Shown piece by piece: positions 19,410-27,680 of a stretch of DNA of 64,000 nt. The stretch's first letter is position 1; every line of letters starts with the position of its first letter. The notes beneath the pieces are model-generated. The model had not been told where the DNA came from, ran no database searches, and saw only the letters and a list, made by a program, of their open reading frames with translations. Where the stretch lies: assembly GCA_035471785.1 (NCBI GenBank), contig DATIPQ010000017.1, positions 1 through 64,000 of the forward strand, in the 5' to 3' direction. The position numbers were made by a program, and so were the translations under genes. This DNA is from Acidobacteriota bacterium (GTDB taxonomy: Bacteria > Acidobacteriota > UBA6911 > RPQK01 > DATIPO01).

Positions 19410-20303
19410 ATGCCCCAGGCTCTTCGCTTGGCGCTCAACGCCGATACGACGCCTTTGGCGATTTCCGACACTTTGCTTTTCAAGTCGTTCGAAGAGAGGG
19501 CGCGGGAGGCGGCGGACGCCTGCTATCCCGCCGTCAACCTCGACCGTCAGGAGGGCTTGACGCCGCAGCGGGCGCTGGAGATCGCTTCCCGCTTAGGACT
19601 CGAGATCGCTTCGGGATTCTTCCATGCCCACTTTCACCTGGCCGAGCAGGAGTCCGCCATCCTGGCGGACGCCCGCGCCCAGGCCGAGTTCTCCCGGGCC
19701 GCTGGACAGGACTGCCTCTTCGTCAGCGCCTACGTTTCGCCTCCCGAGCGCCACGCCCTGGCCGGACGCATCCGTCCCGACACCGAGACCGCTCTTTCCC
19801 AGCGGGAATTCGAGCGCATGGCCAGGATGCTGGACAAGATCGCCCGGCTGTGGAAGTCCTACGGCATCACCCTGTGCTTCCATCCCCACGTGGCCACCTA
19901 TATCGAGGCTCCTCACGAGATCGATCGGCTGATGGAGGCCACCGACCCGGGTCTGGTGTTGCTGGGGCCGGATACCGGCCACCTCTTCTACGGGGGCGGC
20001 GATCCTCTGCCCCTCATCGAACGCTATCTCAACCGCATGGGATCGTTGCACATCAAGGACGTCCGCAGAGAAATCGTCGACAAGGCACGCCGCGAGAGGC
20101 TCGACTACCGGCAGGCCTGCGCCTTGGGCGTGTGGACGGAATTGGGCCGGGGCGACATCGACTTTCCGGCCCTCTTCTCCCTGCTGCGAGAGAAAAAGTG
20201 GGGCGGCTGGGTTATCGTGGAGACCGACCACACCAGCCTGCCTACAGCCTTGGACAGTTCCTTGGCTTCGCGGCGCTATCTGCACGACCAGATCGGGTTG
20301 TGA
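19410..20303 (+). CDS. iolE: IolE-like inosose dehydratase (TIM-barrel sugar isomerase/epimerase fold)
   Basis: A 297-residue protein of the xylose-isomerase-like TIM-barrel fold. LCFHPHVATYIEAPHEIDRL, then LLGPDTGHLFYGGGDP, HIKDVR and GVWTELGRGDIDF resemble the metal-binding C-terminal half of IolE, which dehydrates scyllo-inosose to the dione used by IolD. The N-terminal third does not show the usual IolE opening, so a related epimerase (IolI/IolH type) remains possible. I chose ATG 19410 since GGAG sits 7 nt before it; ATG 19404 is only 2 nt from that site. An ORF upstream in frame lies inside iolA and is ignored. Confidence 0.65.
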   Translation: MPQALRLALNADTTPLAISDTLLFKSFEERAREAADACYPAVNLDRQEGLTPQRALEIASRLGLEIASGFFHAHFHLAEQESAILADARAQAEFSRAAGQDCLFVSAYVSPPERHALAGRIRPDTETALSQREFERMARMLDKIARLWKSYGITLCFHPHVATYIEAPHEIDRLMEATDPGLVLLGPDTGHLFYGGGDPLPLIERYLNRMGSLHIKDVRREIVDKARRERLDYRQACALGVWTELGRGDIDFPALFSLLREKKWGGWVIVETDHTSLPTALDSSLASRRYLHDQIGL

Positions 20304-20310
20304 GGGAGAT

Positions 20311-21330
20311 ATGAAGATGAGTGCGCAGTTCAAGGCCGAGGAGTTTCTTCCCGGCCAAGTCATGGACCGCATCACCGAGGTGCGGGTCAACGAGCCTTCC
20401 AGGGTCTTGCAGGAGGCCGCCGCCCGCCGCATCCGTCCGCACTTGACCAACGACGGACGCCTGGTGATCGTGGCGGCTGATCACCCGGGACGTTTTGTGA
20501 CAGCCGCGGCCGGGGATCCGCTGGCCATGTCGGTGCGCCGCCAATACCTGGCGCGCATCCTGCGCCTGCTCACCCAGCCCAATGTGGACGGCATCATGTC
20601 CACGCCCGACGTCCTCGACGAACTGCTCATACTCAGCTCCTTCATGCGCCGCCGCCGCGGGGAGTCCTTTCTGGACGGCAAGGTGATGGTGGGCTGCATG
20701 AACCGGGGCGGACTGGCCGGCGCTTCGTTCGAGATGAACGACCGCTTCGGGGCCTACCAGGCCTCGGAGTTGAAGCGCATGCGCATCGACGGCGCCAAGA
20801 TGATGTTCCGCCTCGACCTGGACAACCCCGATTCGGGCGCTACCATTCAGGCCTGCGCCGAGGCTTTGCGCCAGCTTGCGGAGGCGGGCGTTACGGCCTT
20901 CCTGGAACCGCTGCCGGTGGAGCGGGTGGAGGGCAAGTACAAGGTCATCAAGACGGCCCAGGCCATGGCCCGCATCATCGGCGTGGCCACGGCTCTGGGC
21001 AATTCCTCGCGGCTGCTCTGGCTCAAGGTGCCCTATGTCGAAGACTATGCTGCGGTGGCTCGTGCCTCCACCTGCCCCTTGCTCATGCTGGGCGGCGGAT
21101 CGAGGGACGACCCGCGCGAGGTGATCAGCGAATTCGCCGCCGGAATGAGTGCGGCGGGCAACGTCCGCGGCGTGCTGGTGGGTCGCAACATCCTCTTTCC
21201 CGGCGACAACGACCCCGCCGCCATGGCCTCGGCCCTGGGCGGACTCGTGCATGACGGGCTCAGCGTCGACCAGGCCATGGACTTGTACGCTCAGGGAGGC
21301 GGGCAGGCCCCTGAACCTCTCGATCTTTGA
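20311..21330 (+). CDS. Cgl0159-like class I aldolase-fold protein, possible IolJ substitute
   Basis: A 339-residue (beta/alpha)8 protein resembling the Cgl0159 group found in actinobacterial inositol clusters. Visible features are VIVAADHPGR near residue 52, GCMNRGGLAG, the Lys-containing strand DGAKMMFRLD, FLEPLPVE, and KVPYVEDYAAVARASTCP with GGGSRDDP near the C-terminus. The layout resembles DeoC/LacD-like Schiff-base aldolases. The operon lacks a recognisable IolJ, so this protein may cleave 2-deoxy-5-keto-gluconate-6-phosphate to DHAP and malonate semialdehyde. That role is inference. Starts MKMSAQ or MSAQ are both possible; the gene follows iolE by 7 bp. Confidence 0.7.
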   Translation: MKMSAQFKAEEFLPGQVMDRITEVRVNEPSRVLQEAAARRIRPHLTNDGRLVIVAADHPGRFVTAAAGDPLAMSVRRQYLARILRLLTQPNVDGIMSTPDVLDELLILSSFMRRRRGESFLDGKVMVGCMNRGGLAGASFEMNDRFGAYQASELKRMRIDGAKMMFRLDLDNPDSGATIQACAEALRQLAEAGVTAFLEPLPVERVEGKYKVIKTAQAMARIIGVATALGNSSRLLWLKVPYVEDYAAVARASTCPLLMLGGGSRDDPREVISEFAAGMSAAGNVRGVLVGRNILFPGDNDPAAMASALGGLVHDGLSVDQAMDLYAQGGGQAPEPLDL

Positions 21331-21351
21331 TGCTCATCGCGAGGAACGGAC

Positions 21352-22113
21352 ATGGAAGTCCTCATTCACGACAGTGCTGAAGAGGCCACGGTGGTGGCGG
21401 CCGCAGCCATCGCGCGGCTCTTGGCCGACAAGCCCGACGCCGTGCTGGGACTGGCCACCGGCAACACCATGCTGGCCCTCTATCGTCAACTGGTGCGCCT
21501 GCATCGCCAAGAGGGGCTTGACTTCAGCCGGGTGACGACCTTCAACCTCGACGAATACGTCGGTCTCGATCCTCAGCATCCCGACTCCTACCACCGCTTC
21601 ATGCGCGAGCATCTCTTCGACTTGGTCAACATCGATCTTCGCGCCACCCACATTCCCGACGGACAGGCCCAGGACATGTCGCAGGCCTGCGCCGATTACG
21701 AGCGGGCCATCGAGCGGGCGGGGGGCATCGACCTGCAGTTGCTGGGCATCGGACGCAACGGCCACATCGGATTCAACGAGCCCTCCTCTTCGCTGGCCTC
21801 GCGGACGCGGGTCACTCCGCTGGCCGCGCAGACGCTGAAGGACAACCGCTGTCACTTCCATCAGGAACCCATGCCCTCCTCGGCCATCACCATGGGCATC
21901 GGAACCATCATGCAGGCCCGCCGCTGCCTGCTGCTGGCCTTCGGAGAAGCCAAGGCCGAGGCGGTAGCCCAGGCCGCCGAGGGTCCGGTCACCGCCATGG
22001 TCCCCGCCTCGGCCCTGCAGTTTCATCCCGCCTGCCAGTTCCTCCTCGACCACCCGGCCGCCTCCAAACTGCACAACCAGGCCTTTTACGCCTCCCAGCG
22101 GGCCGAGTCGTGA
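21352..22113 (+). CDS. nagB: Glucosamine-6-phosphate deaminase
   Basis: A 253-residue enzyme converting glucosamine-6-phosphate to fructose-6-phosphate and ammonia. GLATGNTM (phosphate loop), FNLDEYVGL and GIGRNGHIGFNEPSSSLASRTR contain the catalytic Asp, His and Glu. The Asn in GRNGH, where the E. coli enzyme has Asp, is also seen in the short Bacillus-type enzymes. A GAGGAACGGAC tract precedes the ATG. It closes the inositol operon, 21 bp after the aldolase-like gene, which is an unusual partner and may mean the inducing substrate contains amino sugar as well as inositol. Confidence 0.9.
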   Translation: MEVLIHDSAEEATVVAAAAIARLLADKPDAVLGLATGNTMLALYRQLVRLHRQEGLDFSRVTTFNLDEYVGLDPQHPDSYHRFMREHLFDLVNIDLRATHIPDGQAQDMSQACADYERAIERAGGIDLQLLGIGRNGHIGFNEPSSSLASRTRVTPLAAQTLKDNRCHFHQEPMPSSAITMGIGTIMQARRCLLLAFGEAKAEAVAQAAEGPVTAMVPASALQFHPACQFLLDHPAASKLHNQAFYASQRAES

Positions 22114-22149
22114 ACTGAGTCTCATGACCCACCTTGAATCTTGTGGAGC

Positions 22150-22192
22150 GCATCCTGGCGGCCTTCCGTAGCCAAGGCTATGGAGGGCTGCG
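22150..22192 (+). repeat. Short dispersed motif, family E
   Basis: GCCTTCCGTAGCCAAGGCTATGGAGGG here resembles CCTCCTTCGCCAAGGCCATGGAGGG at 55648-55672. Each can fold into a short hairpin (CCTCC...GGAGG or CCTTCC...GGAGGG). Origin unknown. Confidence 0.4.
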
Positions 22193-22204
22193 CAATTGAG
22201 CCGG

Positions 22205-22325
22205 TCCTCTGATGGTGGGAGGAGTCTGGGAGGCCAAACCACCTTCCAGAAAGCAACCTGACTCAAGCGAACGATGGGAGACACGCCTGGTGGGAGGCGC
22301 ATCCCTGCGGCGATGGAGGGAAGGC
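22205..22325 (-). repeat. REP-like repeat, family A, inverted copy
   Basis: The core reads GGCGCATCCCTGCGGCGATG at 22296-22315 (one base different from the consensus), preceded by GGAGGAGTCTGGGAGGCC and AGAAAGCAACCTG, the inverted arm. It faces the array that starts at 22425. The whole 22114-22810 gap is repeats with no credible gene. Confidence 0.85.
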
Positions 22326-22424
22326 CCGTTTTTGGCGAACCAGTGCAGACTTGCGGCAAGGTCAAAGGTTAACTCTTTGCATTCAGGTTGCTCCCCCGCC
22401 TTGGACTGGCCTACTTAGCTCCGG

Positions 22425-22800
22425 TTGCAAGGTTGCCTCCATCGCCGCAAGGATGCGCCTCCCACCAGGCGTGTCTCCCGTCGCTCTTATGAGGCAGGTT
22501 GCTTTCTGGCAGGCGTGCGGCCCTCCCCGGACTCCTTCCGCCTTCCAGGGACCTGACGGTACCAAGAAGTTGCAGTGGGGAGAGGCATCCCACCAGGCGT
22601 GTCTCCCGTCGCTCTTATGAGGCAGGTTGCTTTCTGGCAGGCAGGCGGCCCTCACCGGACTCCTTCCGCTTTCCAGGGACCTGACGGTACCAAGAAGTTG
22701 CAGCGGGAGAGGCTTCCCACCAGGCGTGTCTCCCGTCGCTCCTATGAGGCAGGTTGCTTTCTGGCAGGCGGGCAGCCCTTCCCAGGCTTCTTCCAAGGGT
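22425..22800 (+). repeat. REP-like family A tandem array, ~127-bp period
   Basis: One full core (22440-22459) is followed by three tandem arms. CCCACCAGGCGTGTCTCCCG recurs at 22461, 22589 and 22716, giving periods of 128 and 127 bp. Each unit carries GAGGCAGGTTGCTTTCTGGC and ends with a GACGGTACCAAGAAGTTGCA block. Only the first unit has the core, so the array grew by tandem duplication of the distal arm. Confidence 0.85.
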
Positions 22801-22810
22801 CGCCGGGGAT

Positions 22811-23995
22811 TCACTCGACGGGGGCGGGGTGTTGGAAGGCGGTGCTGGCGGCTTGGGGGGCGGCGCCTGGGGTTAGGGAGAAGCCCTCGGCCTGCAGGCA
22901 CTGTTCCAAGGCGTGGAGGAAGAAGAGGACGTTGCGGGGGGTGGCGTTGTGGCCCATCAGGCCGATGCGCCAGACCTTGCCGGCCAAGGCCCCCAGTCCG
23001 CCGCCGATCTCTATGTTGAACTCCGAGAGCAGGCGCTTGCGCACGTCGGCGTCGGAGATCCCCTCGGGGATGGACACGGTGTTGAGGGGCCAGAGGCGGT
23101 AGGGCTCTTCCACGTGCATCTTCAAGCCCATGGCCTCGATTCCGGCCACCAGTGCCTGGTGGGCCGAGCGGTGGCGGCCCCAGCGGGTCTGCAGACCTTC
23201 TTCGTGGACCAGCCTCAGGGCTTCTCGCAGGGCGTAGTTCATCGATATCGGAGCCGTGTGGTGGTAGGCACGGTCGCTTCCCCAATAGCTGGCCAGCAGG
23301 CTGAGGTCGAGATACCAACTGCGCACAGGACGGCGGCGGGAGGAGAGCTTGAGCATGGCTTCTTCCGAGGCCGTCAGGGGGGCCAGTCCCGGAGGGCAGC
23401 TCAGGCACTTTTGGGTGCCGCTGTAGCAGATGTCGATACGGTTGTGGTCGACCCGCACCGGATGTCCTCCCAGAGATGTGACGGCGTCCACCAAGAGCAG
23501 GGCGTCGTAGAGGTCGCAGATACTGCGGATCGGTTCCAGCGGCTGCAGGACTCCGGTGGAGGTCTCGGCCTGCACCACGGCAATGATCTTGGGACGGTGT
23601 TCCTCTGCGGACCGTTGCAGGTCGGCGCTGTCGAGAGGCTCGCCGAAGGGCGCCTCGACGGTGTGGACCTCTCCGCCGGCCCGCCGCGCGCACTCGGCGA
23701 TGCGTGCGCCGAAAACGCCGTGGACGCCCACCAGGACCGAATCGCCCTCTTCCACGAAATTGCAGACGGCGCACTCCATCCCGGCGCTGCCCGTGCCGGA
23801 GATGGGAATGGTCATGCGGTTGCTGGTCTCGAAGACGTAGCGCAGCAGATCCTGGACTTCGTTCATGACCTCCAGAAAGGCCGGGTCAAGATGGCCCAGC
23901 AGCGGACGGCTCTGGGCTTCGCGTACGCGGGGGTGGGTGTTGGACGGTCCGGGTCCGAGAAGCAGCCGGTCGGGAGTAGCGGGCGAAATGCTCAT
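22811..23995 (-). CDS. Alanine-glyoxylate/serine-pyruvate type aminotransferase (class V)
   Basis: A 394-residue PLP enzyme of the AGXT/SPT group. [14 protein letters not shown] at the N-terminus, [14 protein letters not shown], the cofactor Asp170 in [12 protein letters not shown] and the Schiff-base Lys196 in [13 protein letters not shown] are all in place. Length is standard. Such enzymes interconvert glyoxylate, serine, alanine and pyruvate; the preferred pair is not visible. It starts 17 bp after the CBS-domain gene and is probably transcribed with it. The final ~20 residues are low in conservation and abut the repeat array. Confidence 0.88.
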   Translation of the reverse strand: MSISPATPDRLLLGPGPSNTHPRVREAQSRPLLGHLDPAFLEVMNEVQDLLRYVFETSNRMTIPISGTGSAGMECAVCNFVEEGDSVLVGVHGVFGARIAECARRAGGEVHTVEAPFGEPLDSADLQRSAEEHRPKIIAVVQAETSTGVLQPLEPIRSICDLYDALLLVDAVTSLGGHPVRVDHNRIDICYSGTQKCLSCPPGLAPLTASEEAMLKLSSRRRPVRSWYLDLSLLASYWGSDRAYHHTAPISMNYALREALRLVHEEGLQTRWGRHRSAHQALVAGIEAMGLKMHVEEPYRLWPLNTVSIPEGISDADVRKRLLSEFNIEIGGGLGALAGKVWRIGLMGHNATPRNVLFFLHALEQCLQAEGFSLTPGAAPQAASTAFQHPAPVE

Positions 23996-24012
23996 AAATT
24001 TGGGCGGCGGGG

Positions 24013-24414
24013 CTACTTTTGGGAGGCTTTTTCCAGCAGCATGTCGAAATGGTTGAGCAGGATGTTGCGCATGGAAACCAGTCCCACCAGGTTTTCATTC
24101 TCATCCACCACCGGCAGGTGGCGGATGTGGCGTGAAACCATACGTTCCAGTCCGCGCAGGGCCTCGCTGTCCTGATGGACGGTTTCCACCGCCGAGGTCA
24201 TCACCTCGCGCACCAAGGTGCTTTCGGGATCCTTGGAGGCCGCCACCACGCGCAGCAACACGTCGCGTTCGGTGAAGATGCCCCGTACTCGCCCGTTGTC
24301 GATCACCACCACGGCCCCTCCGCGGGCGTTCTGCATGACTCGAACCGCCTCGTCGACCATGGAGGTGGCCTTGCAGGTGGGCGGAGGCGACTGAGCGATG
24401 TCGGATATCTTCAT
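24013..24414 (-). CDS. Two-CBS-domain protein
   Basis: A 133-residue stand-alone protein made of a pair of CBS motifs (Bateman module): residues about 1-60 with [20 protein letters not shown] and about 75-125 with [18 protein letters not shown]. Such modules bind adenine nucleotides and regulate partners. No effector domain is attached. It is the first gene of a two-gene unit with the class V aminotransferase, and an extended -10 promoter lies 60 bp upstream. The partner is not evident. Confidence 0.85.
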   Translation of the reverse strand: MKISDIAQSPPPTCKATSMVDEAVRVMQNARGGAVVVIDNGRVRGIFTERDVLLRVVAASKDPESTLVREVMTSAVETVHQDSEALRGLERMVSRHIRHLPVVDENENLVGLVSMRNILLNHFDMLLEKASQK

Positions 24415-24474
24415 GACCTGTTGCGCCTCTGAAGGCAGCGAAGCACATCGAATGACTTAGGGTTGTCGCGGGAA

Positions 24475-24502
24475 ATTATACCACTTCTTGTCCAGGTTGG
24501 AA
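24475..24502 (-). promoter_or_regulatory. Promoter of the CBS-aminotransferase unit
   Basis: The minus strand reads TTCCAA, 16 nt, then TATAAT (24475-24480) preceded by TGG, an extended -10. A leader of about 55 nt would follow. Confidence 0.5.
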
Positions 24503-24647
24503 CCCCTGCCCAGGCATTGAAAGCCCTGAAAAAAAGCGCTCTCCGGGGCAACCTTTTGCGTCCCCTTTCCGTTTCACTTCTACGACGGCCCCTCGAAGGT
24601 TCGAGCGGTGCTGCCTGAAGCTGCTAATTTTGAAAGGAGTCGAGTTG

Positions 24648-24677
24648 ATGAGCCGCGGGAGTCGAAGGCCGGCATGA
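24648..24677 (+). CDS. Nine-codon upstream ORF coupled to the sigma factor start
   Basis: AAAGGAG (24633-24639) is placed for the ATG at 24648, not for the sigma gene. The resulting nine-residue frame ends with TGA at 24675-24677, which overlaps the sigma-factor ATG at 24674 as ATGA. This looks like a leader peptide that delivers ribosomes to the sigma start by translational coupling. It is short enough to be chance. Confidence 0.4.
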   Translation: MSRGSRRPA

Positions 24678-25327
24678 GCGGTGCTGTAATACCATTCCCC
24701 GGTTGGACGTCCGCAGCAGCGGACTCCGGGACTTCCCAACAGGCCGCAAACGGTGCCCGCATGACGGACCTCGAGCTGATGCAAGCCCTGGAGCGGGGCG
24801 ATCCGGAAGCCATGCGGCTCTTGGTGGACCGCTTTGGCCGCCGTATCTTCAAGTATCTCTACGGCTGGGCCCGCAATCGCGAGGACGCTCTCGACCTGAC
24901 CCAAGAGGTGTTGATGCGCATCCACCAGAAAGCCCACCTGTACAACCCCAAGGCGCCCCTGGCCCCCTGGATCTTTCGCATCGCCCACAATATCTTTCAT
25001 GATCACTTGCGCAAGAAGAACTACAAGGTGCATGCGGCTTCGGTGGAATTGAAGGAGCAATGGGTCTCGCCCCCCGCCGGCTTTCGGCCCAATTATCCGG
25101 AACGGGCGGCCCGGCGCAACGAAGCGATGCTCAAAGTGCAGGAAGCGGTCGAGCAATTGCCCCGGCGGCAGAGGCAGGTCGTGCAACTTCGCCTCCTCAG
25201 CGGACTCAAACTGGAAGAGATCGCCCAAGCCCTGGGCATTAGCCTGGGAGCGGTAAAATCGACCCTGCACACCGCCATCCGGCGCCTGCGCGAGGCTCTG
25301 TCGGAACTGGAGGGAGAAGTCACATGA
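24674..25327 (+). CDS. ECF-type RNA polymerase sigma factor
   Basis: A 217-residue sigma-70 family protein. Region 2 spans about residues 33-100 (LLVDRFGRRIFKYLYGWARN, then DALDLTQEVLMRIHQ). Region 4 lies near the C-terminus (LPRRQRQVVQLRLLSGLKLE, EIAQALGISLGAVKSTL helix-turn-helix). The ATG at 24674 is chosen because of the ATGA junction with the short upstream frame; a GTG at 24608 and an ATG at 24761 are alternatives. It overlaps the anti-sigma gene by ATGA. The target promoters are unknown, but the two secreted proteins downstream are natural candidates. Confidence 0.88.
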   Translation: MSGAVIPFPGWTSAAADSGTSQQAANGARMTDLELMQALERGDPEAMRLLVDRFGRRIFKYLYGWARNREDALDLTQEVLMRIHQKAHLYNPKAPLAPWIFRIAHNIFHDHLRKKNYKVHAASVELKEQWVSPPAGFRPNYPERAARRNEAMLKVQEAVEQLPRRQRQVVQLRLLSGLKLEEIAQALGISLGAVKSTLHTAIRRLREALSELEGEVT

Positions 25328-26103
25328 GGCACTGCCGGCAGATTCAAGAACGCATCGACGCCTACGCCGCAGGCTTGGCCGACTCCTCCCCCATCGGCGC
25401 CTCGCAAGAGGACCGGAGACACCTGTCCCAGTGCCGTTCCTGCGCCGCCGCCCTCCACCAGGCGGAGATCCTGCGCCGCGGCCTGGAGGATTGGGCCGGG
25501 CAAGCCGAGCGCTCTTCCCAGGGAGTGGAAGAAGAACTGTTGAGCCGTCTGCAAGGGCAGATGAGTCCCGCGCCGGTCGGCCACCGTCCCTGGATCCATC
25601 TGGCGGCGGTGGCTGCAGCTTTGCTGGCGGCCGTGCTGCTGTGGAAGGGACTGACTCCGCCGGGCGGCGCTCCCGCCTTGCAGCCCGACGGCTCCAAGGG
25701 GCAAGTGCAAGCCTCGCAGGCGGGGCAGGAACTGTTGCGTCAAGTCGAGATCGAATCCTCCCGTGAGGAGATCCTGCGCTATCTGGAACGCAGCCAGTTG
25801 GTGCTGGCTGCCCTGATGGACACGGTTCGCGACTGCAACGACGGCAACCAGGTCGAGATCGCTTACGAAAGGCGCCTGGCCGAGAGCCTGCTCTTTGAGA
25901 AACAGCTTTTGGAAACCCACCTCTCGCGTCCTGGAAACGGCGGCGTGCGCAAACTCTGCGACGAGCTTGAGCTGGTGCTGGTGGATGTGGCGGCGGCCGA
26001 CAACTGCGTGGACGCCCAACAGATCGAGCAGTGGCGACACCTGATCGATTCGCGGTCCACCCTGATGCGCCTGCGCATGGCCAGCAAGGAGGCTGCCATC
26101 TGA
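25324..26103 (+). CDS. Membrane anti-sigma factor with zinc-finger-like N-terminus
   Basis: A 259-residue protein. The N-terminal cytosolic part has MRHCRQI and the HLSQCRSC motif (H-x3-C-x2-C, about residues 33-40), the signature of zinc-binding anti-sigma domains. One membrane segment follows (about residues 91-107, IHLAAVAAALLAAVLLW), then a ~150-residue outer domain rich in charged helices. It overlaps the sigma gene (ATGA) and the next gene (TGATG), so the cascade is translated as a unit. It should hold the sigma factor at the membrane until a signal releases it. Confidence 0.8.
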   Translation: MRHCRQIQERIDAYAAGLADSSPIGASQEDRRHLSQCRSCAAALHQAEILRRGLEDWAGQAERSSQGVEEELLSRLQGQMSPAPVGHRPWIHLAAVAAALLAAVLLWKGLTPPGGAPALQPDGSKGQVQASQAGQELLRQVEIESSREEILRYLERSQLVLAALMDTVRDCNDGNQVEIAYERRLAESLLFEKQLLETHLSRPGNGGVRKLCDELELVLVDVAAADNCVDAQQIEQWRHLIDSRSTLMRLRMASKEAAI

Positions 26104-26936
26104 TGGACAAGGTCCTTTCACTGCTGCTGACTGCGGCACTGGTGTGCGCCCTGGCGGCCTCTGCCGCAGCCCAGTCCGATGCTGACCAACTGCTGCTGGA
26201 AATCAAGGTGGCTCTCTTCGACCAGAACTGGGAAGAGGCCTTGGGCAAGGCCCGCCGCCTGCAGAGGGACTTTCCAGACGACCGCAGGAAAGCCCACGCC
26301 ATCTACTATGAAGCCGACGCTTTGCAGGGGCTGGAGCGGCGCGCCGAGTCCTTGAGGCGCTTTGAGGCGGCCAGGCAAGCCGGTCTCAACGACACGCTGG
26401 AAGAGCAGGCCCGCCTTTCCATCATCGATCTGGCGGTGGAACTGTGGCAGCAGGGAGACACCGACTATATCGGACGGGCCTTGGATGAACTGGGCAAAGA
26501 CAACCGGCGCACCCGCTACTATGCGGCCTTGCGACTGAGTTACGTCGACGACAAGTCGGTGGCCAGCCGCGCCGTGCCGGTGCTGAGAGAGATCCTCGAA
26601 AAAGAAGCGGATGAAGACCTGCGCAATCGTGCCACTTTGGCCCTGCTGCGCATCGACCCCCGCCTGTCGCCTTCCAACAGCGGCTCCTCCGCCGGCACCC
26701 AAGGCAGGCGTCTGCGCATCAAGATCGAGGCCGACGGCGAAGAAGTGGTCTCTCTGAGTTTGCCGCTCTCGCTGGCCCGGGCTCTCTTTCAGGCCATACC
26801 CCGCGATGCCAAGGATGAACTGGAGCGAAACGGCATCGGCGACGCCGAGAAGCTGCTCGAAGAACTGCTGGAAAGCAAGACCAACGTGCTGGAGTTCCGC
26901 TCCAGTGACCGTTACTTCCGCATCTGGATTGAGTAA
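26103..26936 (+). CDS. Secreted protein with helical repeats and a shared C-terminal domain
   Basis: A 277-residue protein of unknown function. The start at 26103 gives a clean signal peptide (LSLLLTAALVCALAASAAAQ) and overlaps the previous stop as TGATG. The middle is alpha-helical, TPR/HEAT-like (FDQNWEEALGKARRLQRDFP, LDELGKDNRRTRYYAALRLS). The last ~75 residues (RRLRIKIEADGEEVVSLSLP to DRYFRIWIE) match the C-terminus of the next protein, an alpha/beta-looking module seen twice. It is probably part of the sigma factor's output or sensing circuit. Confidence 0.75.
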   Translation: MDKVLSLLLTAALVCALAASAAAQSDADQLLLEIKVALFDQNWEEALGKARRLQRDFPDDRRKAHAIYYEADALQGLERRAESLRRFEAARQAGLNDTLEEQARLSIIDLAVELWQQGDTDYIGRALDELGKDNRRTRYYAALRLSYVDDKSVASRAVPVLREILEKEADEDLRNRATLALLRIDPRLSPSNSGSSAGTQGRRLRIKIEADGEEVVSLSLPLSLARALFQAIPRDAKDELERNGIGDAEKLLEELLESKTNVLEFRSSDRYFRIWIE

Positions 26937-26958
26937 AGTAGGCGAGGAGACCATCGTG

Positions 26959-27387
26959 ATGAAAAGCATTGCTTTGACACTGGCTGCAACCTTGATGACC
27001 TGGCTTGTCCCCGTGCAGGCTTTGGCGGGTTTGGGACCGCAGGACCGCGATCTGGCGGCCGTTATGAAGGTGGTGAAGCGTCCCGGCGCGCAAACCCCCT
27101 CGGCTTCTGCCACTCGCTCCAACAGGAGGGCTTCCGCCCAGTCCCAGCAAAACCGCTATCTCAAAATGGAGATGGGCGGGCCCCAAAGCGAGGAATTGAC
27201 CATTTCCGTTCCCCTGGCATTGGTCGAGCTGCTGGCTTCCTTCGACGAGGACGCCAGCCTTCAGGACATCGGCGGGGACGGCGACGTCAAACTTGAGGAT
27301 CTGGTCAAGGCCCTCAGGGATCTGGGGCCCAGCGAACTGCTCGAGATCCGGGGCGACGAAGGCTGGTTCCGTGTTTGGGTGGAGTGA
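26959..27387 (+). CDS. Small secreted protein sharing the C-terminal domain of its neighbour
   Basis: A 142-residue protein with a signal peptide (LTLAATLMTWLVPVQALA), a short Ser/Thr/Arg linker, and a C-terminal domain of about 75 residues (RYLKMEMGGPQSEELTISVP to GWFRVWVE) parallel to that of the preceding gene. Shared features are an amphipathic strand, S(L/V)PL-L-LL helices, a D/G-rich turn and an ending FR-W-E. It is 22 bp downstream, with GAGGAG before the start. No known family was recognised. Confidence 0.7.
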   Translation: MKSIALTLAATLMTWLVPVQALAGLGPQDRDLAAVMKVVKRPGAQTPSASATRSNRRASAQSQQNRYLKMEMGGPQSEELTISVPLALVELLASFDEDASLQDIGGDGDVKLEDLVKALRDLGPSELLEIRGDEGWFRVWVE

Positions 27388-27420
27388 TCATTTGCCAAGC
27401 GACCTCTCCCGGCGATAAAC

Positions 27421-27680
27421 TAAGTGCAGTGCGTCAGAAGTTTTGAGCCACCCTGTGGCGTTATCCCACGCTTTCAGAAGCGTTCGCACATTGGCCGTCT
27501 GAAACCCAGGGTGGCGTCGCCGTCTCGCTGGCGCTCGCCGGGGCTGACCCTGGGCTGACGAATCGCTCGCCTTCAGCGAGCCCGGACTTGACTTCTAACA
27601 CAGTCGCCGGGGTGGCGGATCTGTCCCTTACAGGGACAAAAAACGACGGCCTGGTTCAGAACTTATGACCGGCAGCACTA
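27421..27680. mobile_element. MITE-like element, family B, copy 1
   Basis: About 258 bp with imperfect terminal inverted repeats (AGTGCAGTGCGTCAGAAGTT against AGTGCTGCCGGTCATAAGTT), bounded by TA. Inside are hairpins such as GTCCCTTACAGGGAC and TCGCCTTCAGCGA. A second, inverted copy is at 35553-35809. No coding capacity. The rest of the gap, 27681-27864, shows nothing recognisable except the AGGAGG ribosome site of the next gene. Confidence 0.8.

Noticed and set aside
22425-22800. CRISPR array
   Set aside because: The period is 127-128 bp with nearly identical whole units, no short repeats with unique spacers and no cas genes.
22383-23774. 463-residue open frame on the minus strand
   Set aside because: It is an alternative frame of the class V aminotransferase continued through the REP tandem array; the repeated CLIxATGDTPGG stretches are repeat DNA, not protein repeats.
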